64,000 nucleotides of DNA from Acanthosoma haemorrhoidale (taxonomy: Eukaryota > Arthropoda > Insecta > Hemiptera > Acanthosomatidae): the NCBI GenBank assembly GCA_930367205.1, contig OV884009.1, positions 78,637,189-78,701,188 of the forward strand. The letters run 5' to 3'. A program made the position numbers and the translations under genes. Under the pieces are notes generated by a model, which worked only from the letters and a program-made list of their open reading frames with translations, had not been told where the DNA came from and did not search any database. Every line of letters begins with the position of its first letter. Position 1 is the stretch's first letter. Positions 56,421 to 64,000 of this stretch are shown one piece after another.

Positions 56421-59400
56421 ACTCAAAGTAAACATTTTTTTTGACAATTTTCTCCATAAATCCACTATTAAAGAAAATGGAAATCACACTAAATTTACTA
56501 CAGGAGAGCTAAACATATTTTATTTCAATAGTCCAACCGGGCGTGCTAACGTTAACATAATCATGCACGGTTTAATATAATATTCTTGGATGTATCATTC
56601 ATTTTATAACTGTAAGTGTTATGTTGTTATTTAGTTGGGTTTTTTGAAGGATTTTATAACATGGAAGAAACTGCTGACTAATAAAATAGTTAAAACAGTG
56701 TTTTGGTTGTAAGCCACCATACTTGCAATTATTGCTGTATGTATTGTATTTAAAAATTAATAAAGATTTTGTTGTAATGTCCTCCATCAAAATCACTAAA
56801 CGTTTGTTAGTTTTTCCCACCTTCCGTTCCTCACTGTGTCCTGCCGGTGCAGAAGTTAAACCGTTATCTCACGAGCAGTAGTGTCGTGACTGTAAGGCAT
56901 TTCAGAGTTTATCTTGTGATAATTTTATCTTGTCACACGTAGTCTTGCTCACCACTCGCCGAGCTATTGGACACTACTCCGCCCGATGTTCCAGAACGAT
57001 CATTCCAAAACATGTATACTTGACTCCTACTTTGCGTTAAAATTTTGAAAAAAGAAAAGAAATGAATTTCTACTTGTACTAATTCAATTTAATAGACGAA
57101 TAATCATTATCGAAAGGACTGGATATTTCTGTTTTCAACTATTTTTTAATTTAAACAAAAATAATCGATTTTATAACCCCTAAATATGTGCTATTCTTCA
57201 ATGATTACGATCATGCATAAATTGAAAAATTAAGCCAATACCCTTTTTTTTTATATTTTTGATTCTTACTTAAACTTTTATAACCAAACGTTTTAATTAA
57301 TTTATTTTTTTTGAGAACTTCTTAAGTAAAATCTTGAATGACTCACATTTTCAAGCAAGATATTTAAGTGAATGACGTTAAACATTTTGATCACAAATAC
57401 CTATTAAGTTTTAATACTATTACATTTTAATACCTGTTAAGACGGAAGGAAAAGAATAATTTTTGAAAAATGTGACTCGTGGGGCCATCATTTCATAGTA
57501 ATCTTTGTTTCAGACTTTAAGATTTTAGATACTAAATTGTTTCTTTGTATCTTCCTGGTAATTTCACTTAGGAAAGTTTGTGGAAATGTGATATTTTCTT
57601 AACATGGTTTTTATCAAAACTTCTTAACTAAGCCTTCAGACGTTTATTTCCCGAAAGGTCCTAAAGTTTGAATCACCTAAGGAGGGACAACCTTCACTTA
57701 CATAAATATTAAATACCGAAAGCTAACTAAAAATATAAACGTGTAAAAAATGTAAAAACCTAATTTAAAAGTTACTTTTTAAATTTTCACGATGGTTACT
57801 CTGGTAACGTGCTTTGTACGGTGGCAAAATTAAATATGGACTACACTATGGGTGCATGTACAGCCCAAATAAAAAATGTCTATGTAATTTGGTCAATAGA
57901 AGATTAATGAAGAGAAAACAATATTATATAGCGAGAAGATGACGTTCTTTGTCATTTTCAAATGCGGGGAGTAATCCTATCGATATCTCAGGTAAGATAG
58001 CCTTACCTGGGCGTGGTTAATTAATTTGATGGATGGTGTTTACGGGACAATTAGAAAATTAGCATCCATTCTTGCCCTACTTTGACCACACAGGGTTGTT
58101 AAGATGTATACAATTCAATAAGGAATTGATATTTGAACAAATTTATATAAAGAATAATAAATCTATAAATCATAAAGAGGTGAGGCCGAAGGAGGTTGTA
58201 GCTTTAATTAGCATATGGACACCTTACTTCTAAAACCACCCAAGTCCAATTACTTTCTGTACGTGTTGTTATTTTTTACTATAAATGTCTGGGATATATC
58301 AAAGTTACAATTGAAGCATTTCGAGAAACATTACGCAAAACACTAGCAGCATTACGCTCGAAAGATTGTACCATAATTTAGCTAAACATATTCTATCTGA
58401 CTAAAATTATAGTGAAACTAAAATAGGAAACGGCAGAATACGAAATTGTCTGCCTTTTTTTTACTAAAACTAAAATATCTCTAGTTTCGATAAAACAACG
58501 ATGACATATGAATGTATTAAAAGAGAAATTTATTCCGGGTCTAACCCCGCTTAGAATGTATATATATATATGTGTGTGTATATATAAATATATAGATACT
58601 AAAATATATGGGAAGGATATCGGAACACATAAAGTTCTCATTCAAAGCAAGCTAAACAATGCTATGGGGTCAGCAACGATATGCTTAACCATAACAATAC
58701 TAGACATAGATTAACAATGAAGTTATTAATGAAATGAAACGTGGTGTTAGATCCAATATGGCTGGGTTCTGATAGCAACTGCTCAAAAACAATCGTCGTT
58801 TGTAACAGGGAAATGATAAAAAAAATATATATCTCTATATATATTTTAAGAAAAAAATATTTTCCTTTGAATAAAATAAAATAAAAACAGGCAAAATATG
58901 GTCTTGCATGTTTCTTGTTTTTATTTTCTTCCTTTTTTTTCAAAGGAACCAGTAATGTTTTTTTTTTTTTCCAGCCGACGGCAGTACACTTTATCACAGT
59001 TTATTCCGGGGTCTCTTTTATCATTCCTTCCACACCCCGCCCTTCTTTACAGGCGATAACTCCGTCGTAAAACTTCTTACAATGAAACTCCGACTCGAAC
59101 GGTAAAGATAACTGCCCTTTATTCATATTACCATTTTATTCGATTTTATTGCCTGCTCCTGATAGCAATAGCAGGTTTAAGAATTAAGAAAAATATTTTG
59201 TATTTTCTAATGGAGTACTTGTCTTAAAAAATATAGTGAGAGTATGATGCATATTTAAACAAGTATAAAATTTCAGCATACTTAGTGAAATAAGTCATAC
59301 AAATACACAAACATAATATAATCACATATAAAAGTGTTTTTCTGACTTTTATTACATTCTTTTAGTTTTGGATTGGTCTGCGGGTTATTAAAATATAATT

Positions 59401-59704
59401 ACATAACAATAATTTTTTATATATATAAATTATTAAGCAATTTTCCTTAAAAATAAATTATGAATTATTCACTGCCCAAATAATAACTCACTCAGTGATG
59501 ACAATATGATAATATGAATATTTGAGTGTACTCGTTCACTGGACTCACTAACCAAACATTAGCAAACTACCTCGTGTACAAATAAGTTACGCGTAATAAT
59601 AACTAAATAAGGATCACATTATGCCACCGTTTTCTGCATCAGTGCCCATCGCGTGCATTGCCTATCGTCTTTGCGAGAGTTTGACCTATTCATATTGATA
59701 AGAT
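56421..59704. other. No recognisable gene
   Basis: AT-rich with T and A runs and a TA/TG-rich patch at 58557-58600. The 111-codon minus frame at 58662-58997 is Lys/Phe/Ile-rich and includes poly-Lys from A runs; I do not take it for a gene. Confidence 0.5.
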
Positions 59705-59707
59705 CGT

Positions 59708-60000
59708 TAGTTACTCGTAGCTGGGTAGCGCGGTTGGTAGAGCGCCCGACTAGAAATAGCTCACAGATTCACAGATCTTGCCAGCATTTTTTTTTCATTC
59801 GCTATTAATTATAGCCCCTTATGTTTTCACCCTTGTGTCTGGCCTGGTCGCTTAAGTTAGAGACTTTTTGCACATTGATCTCCATAAAACATTAATAATT
59901 GCCATTAATTAATTGATTTAATGCTAATAATAAATTTTTCTGTGGCTGTTGATTATTAGTAATAGTGGGACCAATACCACTGTATAAATTTCTCATTTAT
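59708..60000 (+). repeat. tRNA-derived SINE-like element (first type)
   Basis: GGGTAGCGCGGTTGGTAGAGCG (about 59722-59743) is a good A box/D arm. AGATTCACAGATCTTGCCAGC (about 59765-59785) holds a decayed B box followed by the same ending as the element at 1.42 kb. The tail block ATTATTAGTAATAGTGGGAC and CAATACCACT (about 59952-59985) resembles the tail of the 54.25-kb element. It cannot fold as a full tRNA. Confidence 0.6.
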
Positions 60001-60499
60001 AAAGGGTTCCAGTTATGAAAAAAAACTCTTATTTAAATTGGTAGCGTCAATAATTCAACCTCGGCAGTGAGATAAGCGGTGATTGAGATTTAATAAAGGA
60101 CGCAGAGGTGGGACATTGGGGGTTGCCAAGCCATCAAATATCCAGAAGGCAGTCGTGCGAGTCCAATACACAACCCGCTAAGCACGACCTCTTCACGCCT
60201 TTTGTTTCTGATTGATGAGTGCCACGCTCTCACACAACTTTTTTATTTTATGCTGTTTGTTTTTCCCTGTATGAGAGCAAGTTTCTCCATGATTTCTCAG
60301 TATTTACTTTTTTTTTATGTTGATAAATCAAGTCGTCTGTTGTAAAACATTTATTTTATGAGTGCATAATATTTTACTAGTTTTTGGATATCACATAACT
60401 AAGTTTTTAGACATTAGATTTCAGGCCACAATCATAAACGTTTACCTCAGCATCTCAAAGATCTAATCTAATCCAAACTGCGCTCCAAAACCGTGTGGT

Positions 60500-62162
60500 A
60501 AATATCCCGGTTTCCTGCTGATCCCCGCTCGTACAATCAGTACTGTAGATTGTTAAAGCGGCGATTGGCATCCTTCCGTTCCGATTCCTTCAATCCCACC
60601 TCTCCCCTCTCTCTACCAGGAATAACTCCCTGTGGAATGTAACTAAAAAAAGTATCATCCTTTTTCACACCCACTCCGTAGTGATGATGGGACCTCGGGT
60701 GGCTTCGGATGGGAATAGGTCGGAGGAATTTGCTCTGCATCTTACCTATATGTTTACACCTCTCACCTTTCTCATCAAAGTTCACAGAACAACTGTTGAA
60801 GATTTCCTCACTTCACCTATACCTCTCTCACTTCAACAGAACAAAAGAACATAACCCCTCTGAGGTCAAATACCCTCTGAAAAACATACCTTACCGAAAA
60901 TCCCCTGGATATGATCTCCTTACTTCTCAAATTCTCAAACAACTTCCTCCTAAAGCCATAATCTTCCTAACCTACGTATAAAGTTGCATTAACCGAACAA
61001 CGCACTTTTCTCTCCTCTGGAAACACTCCATTATTGTCCTATTCACCAAACCCAGTAAACCACCCAATGACGCCTCATCTTACCGTCCAATTAGCCTACT
61101 CCCTATCCTCTCAAACATATTTGAGAAACTCCTTGAAACCCCCTCAAAGCCCTTGAAACCAAACAGTATTGCACTGCTGCCTTTCTTGATATAGCCCAAG
61201 TTTTTGACAGGGTTTGGCACGCAGGTTTGCTCTACAAGCTCTAAAGATATTTACCACACACCCGTTTCCTAATCATACAGTCCTACCTTTCAAACCACTT
61301 CTTCCAAGTCCGCTGTGGTTTAGAATATTCTAACTACTATCCCATAAAAGCAGGAGTTCCACAGAGAAGTGTCCTAGGTCCCAACCTTTATAACCTATAC
61401 ACCGCTGATGTCCCCTCTATCCCCAATACCTTTTTGGCCACATATGCAGATGACACTGCAGTCTTGTCATCCCACCCAGACCCCGACATTGCATCCCATA
61501 ACCTTCAAAAACACCTTGACGAGATCAAGTATTGGTGCAATCAATGGCGGATTAAAGTTAATGAAGGAAAATGCTCCCACATTACCTTCACCCTTTGTCG
61601 CAAGACTTGTCCACTAGTTTATTTTAATTCTATTCCTCTCCCTGTATCCGAGACAGTACGGTACTTAGGCTTCCATCTTGACAAACGACTGACCTGGAAC
61701 CCACATACAAGACTAAAAAGACAAGAACTAAACAGACGCTTTGGACAACTGTACAGACAACTGTGTCAAAGTACATCTCATCTCTCAATAGAAAATAAAC
61801 TACTAATCTGCAAAGTTATACTCAAGCCAATCTGGACATACGGAATAGAGCTATGGGGGACAGCAAAAAGGTCGAACATCAATCGTATCCTTTGAATCAA
61901 AAGTTCTGAGAACAATAGTAAATGTCCCTTATTACGTCAGCAACAAAACCCTTCATAACGATCTAAATATACCCTACATTCTTGAACTCATCCCTTCCAA
62001 GTTCATGAAATTCCATAGCAATCTATCCAACCACCCTAATCCTCCCTGGAGACTGAAACGGCAGTGGCCCCGTGACCTGCTATAAATGCGTGACAGTGGG
62101 AGTCCTGGCAATGGCCAGTTTTTCCAATCATTTCATGAGCGTATGTGGCTCTAACGCTCTTC
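60500..62162 (+). pseudogene. Jockey-clade LINE, longest copy, RT region, 3'-truncated
   Basis: Plus strand, in order and with several frameshifts: the endonuclease-RT linker (RSYNQYCRLLKRRL, about 60529-60570; NNSLWNVTKK, about 60622-60651); RT entry (VEDFLTSPIPLS about 60797-60830, YRKSPGYDLLTSQIL about 60892-60935); WKHSIIVLFTKPSKPP and SSYRPISLLPILSNIFEKLL (about 61019-61130). A deletion then removes the FGFR-HST block. Next come motif A (DRVWHAG, about 61207), an AGVP segment (about 61345) and YADDTAVLS (61443-61469) with a 153-codon open frame to 61895. A frameshift leads to the C-terminus RRLKRQWPRDLL (about 62055-62085). The sequence then stops abruptly at about 62162, inside the 3' untranslated region. 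It is non-functional. Confidence 0.88.
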
Positions 62163-63129
62163 ATAGATATATATTGAACCAAACTATATTGAAGTGGTTA
62201 ATTTAATGGAGTGAGCTATGTATTGATCTCCCCTGCAAAACAGCGTCTATTACCTCCAATTAAGTACCTTTAGGTAACCTTGGGAGTTCCTTTTTTGCTG
62301 TATGTGAGCACGACCAATATTCCAGAAAACGTTCCAGGACTAACTCAGACCTAGTCCAGCCACCCCGTGTGTTCCCACAGTAAAACTTCTACATCAGTGT
62401 TTCTTTTAAAGTGCGTTTCAAACATCAGAAGTGTCTTGTCCTCCTTAATAATCATTTACTATTGTTACAAAATTATATTTCGCTAAGGGTGTCTTTTAAA
62501 AAAAAAAAACTTTAAATTTAACGGAAAGGCCCATTTTTTCACATTTTCCATCATTATATTTTAATAAAAAACTAATCTACATGTTTGGAGGTGTTGGGAA
62601 AGATACTTGCCAAATTTCAAATGGATAGTATCAAATTTTCGCTTTCCTAGAATACGCTACCTAGGATAGGCCGTTCCTAAACGAAAGCATGGCTTACGCC
62701 AATAATAAATTAGCTAATGGAGTCATGTCTGTTCCATTTTGTCACTGCCATTTCATGTCACTGTTATTTCAGAGAACATCACTTGTGACGTTTGTTCTTA
62801 CTGTTATTTCTTGGTCGGTGTCCGTTTCTATTGCGGATAATTAGACAGATATCCGCCAGTAATCCACTTCCATAGTAGTATGGTAGTTTCTTATTTAAAT
62901 TAAACGATGGACCATGAATTATTATCATTGCCAATTAGTTTTTTCTGGAAAAATCAGAACTTCAAAACTTAATTAGCTTGTGGTCTCAAACATTTTCGGC
63001 GAAACGGGCTGGGCTTCCATACTTTTCATTATTATGCTCAGTATTTTGGGCGCAAAAACTAATCAGTATAATTAGTGAGGACTCTCGATAATTCAAAACC
63101 AAAGGGATCGGAAAAATTTTTTAAAATGT
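62163..63129. other. No recognisable gene
   Basis: No supported feature. The first 250 bp are slightly richer in G and C but match nothing else seen here. Confidence 0.5.
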
Positions 63130-63485
63130 TAAGAGTTCTATTTATCAAGAAGTCTGAATTACCATAAGAAATAAACATCGAATTACTTAGAGTTTGTATT
63201 TTTTATCATACAAAATTATGATAGGGGGGGGGTTGTATTATGTATTATAGAAATAACAAGAAACGGCATTGCGAAGTTGTGATCAGTTGGTGAAAATCAA
63301 GAGTACACATCAAAAAAAAAAATTGGAATTATTAAGAAGTGGCTCCGTTTAAAATTATAGAATTCCCTCCCCCCCTCGTTTCAAAAACGGGGTGTAATTG
63401 CACAGGTTTTTTTCGATTTTCCAAAAGTGACTAGATGAAATAAAAATTTCAAATTATCAAGGTTCGAATTATCAAAAGCCGGCTT
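63130..63485 (+). repeat. Dispersed repeat D2, copy 2
   Basis: Matches 6940-7295 in the same orientation: TTATCAAGAAGTCTGAATTAC, GGCATTGCGAAGTTG, ATTATTAAGAAGTGG, TTATAGAATTCCC, GGGGTGTAATTGCACAGG and GAATTATCAAAAGCCGGC. Runs of G (63224-63232) and C have expanded in this copy. Confidence 0.6.
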
Positions 63486-63539
63486 TAGCATTAAGATTTA
63501 AGCTTTATTGAATTATTTCTATGACCATGATCGTACAAC

Positions 63540-63790
63540 ATACAAATAAAATACGATCAACATTTAGAATAGAATATAAAAAAAAAAATGTATCCGGGAC
63601 CAAGTCTACAACGAATAAAAATGCACATATGATAAATTCATACCAGGCAAATAGTAACTAGTACATCCTAAAAAGAGAAGATTAAAAATTTACTGTAAAA
63701 TAATGTCTAAACCTTATTATTTTGTAATAATGATAAAACCATTTATCAAATAAACATATCGACGGATCCACAAGCAAAAAACAACATATA
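63540..63790 (-). mobile_element. L2/CR1-like LINE 3'-tail fragment
   Basis: Shares AGAATAGAATATAAAAAAA, a CCAGGCAAATAGTAACT-like block and GATCCACAAGCAAAAAACAAC with 54421-54620. No coding part is present. Confidence 0.4.
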
Positions 63791-63799
63791 TGGCTGGCA

Positions 63800-63880
63800 T
63801 ATACCTGAATAAAAGTAGAGCCTCTTCCTTTGGGCCTTGGCAAAATTATAATTTATGACTGTTCTATAACTCTTATTGTG
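63800..63880 (-). repeat. Dispersed repeat D1, partial
   Basis: AATAAAAGTAGAGCCTCTTCC is the reversed D1 start (GAGGCTCTACTTTTATT). The rest of the unit is only faintly recognisable. Confidence 0.4.
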
Positions 63881-64000
63881 TTTGGTTTTTTAACCTCCCA
63901 CTAACGCCTATAGAAGTAACAAAAGTGTTGGAATCATAAATATTAAAACACCATTTTAAATACCGACCAACAAAAAAAAAAAATATCGGTGTAACAATAG

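Noticed and set aside
58662..58997. 111-codon minus-strand open frame
   Set aside because: Composition is driven by A/T runs (poly-Lys, Phe/Ile-rich); no domain.
59708..59790. Functional tRNA gene
   Set aside because: Good A box but decayed B box, and no acceptor or anticodon stem pairing; fits a SINE head.
60537..60785. Minus-strand 82-codon frame
   Set aside because: Antisense of the LINE endonuclease-RT linker read on the plus strand.
1..64000. CRISPR arrays, bacterial operons, phage genes
   Set aside because: No regularly spaced repeats, no prokaryotic gene arrangement and no phage-like proteins; the sequence is eukaryotic.

Overview
This is AT-rich eukaryotic DNA with long A and T runs, microsatellites, poly(A)-tailed retroelements and mariner remnants. 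It has no prokaryotic operons, no ribosome-binding-site architecture and no rRNA. The mix of jockey-clade LINEs, mariner DNA transposons, tRNA-derived SINE-like pieces and LTR-like repeats suggests an arthropod. A copepod such as a sea louse would fit, but the sequence alone does not prove it. I found no confident cellular protein-coding gene. The window looks intergenic or deeply intronic, and most recognisable sequence is decayed transposable elements.

Layout. 0-7.3 kb: a rearranged jockey LINE at the left edge, a tRNA-like SINE piece, LINE scraps, a reverse-transcriptase (RT) tail of another LINE type and the first copy of a 350-bp non-coding repeat. 7.9-8.7 kb: an LTR-like repeat whose second copy lies at 21.6-22.4 kb. 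14.06-14.96 kb: a mariner element with two inverted 3' ends flanking a broken transposase. 21.2-23.4 kb: a nest of jockey LINE and LTR-like sequence. 28.6-29.0 kb: a GC-rich island of unknown origin, followed by a cluster of a dispersed repeat at 29.1-29.9 kb. 32.4-36.7 kb: a second RT-tail type, a second and older jockey-like LINE with endonuclease and RT remnants, and another LTR-like block. 39.5-43.9 kb: the best-preserved LINE copy (open RT frame), a second mariner remnant and another RT tail. 45.2-45.6 kb: a long hairpin element flanked by a 12-bp direct repeat. 46.6-56.4 kb: another LINE copy, a remnant resembling a restriction-like-endonuclease LINE, a long (GA)n tract, SINE-like pieces and a degenerate RT. 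60.5-62.2 kb: the longest LINE copy, which lacks its 3' end. 63.1-63.9 kb: the second 350-bp repeat copy and a LINE 3' tail.

How parts work together. The jockey-like LINEs would supply endonuclease and RT for target-primed insertion. Their shared AATAAA and poly(A) 3' ends explain why most copies are 5'-truncated and match at their 3' ends. The SINE-like pieces could have been mobilised by such machinery. No autonomous element appears intact here. At least five LINE lineages can be told apart by their protein remnants: a main jockey family (12 pieces), an older jockey-like family, a jockey/I-like RT tail, an L2/CR1-like RT tail with 3' tail, and an R2/R4-type endonuclease remnant. An RTE-like RT scrap may be a sixth.
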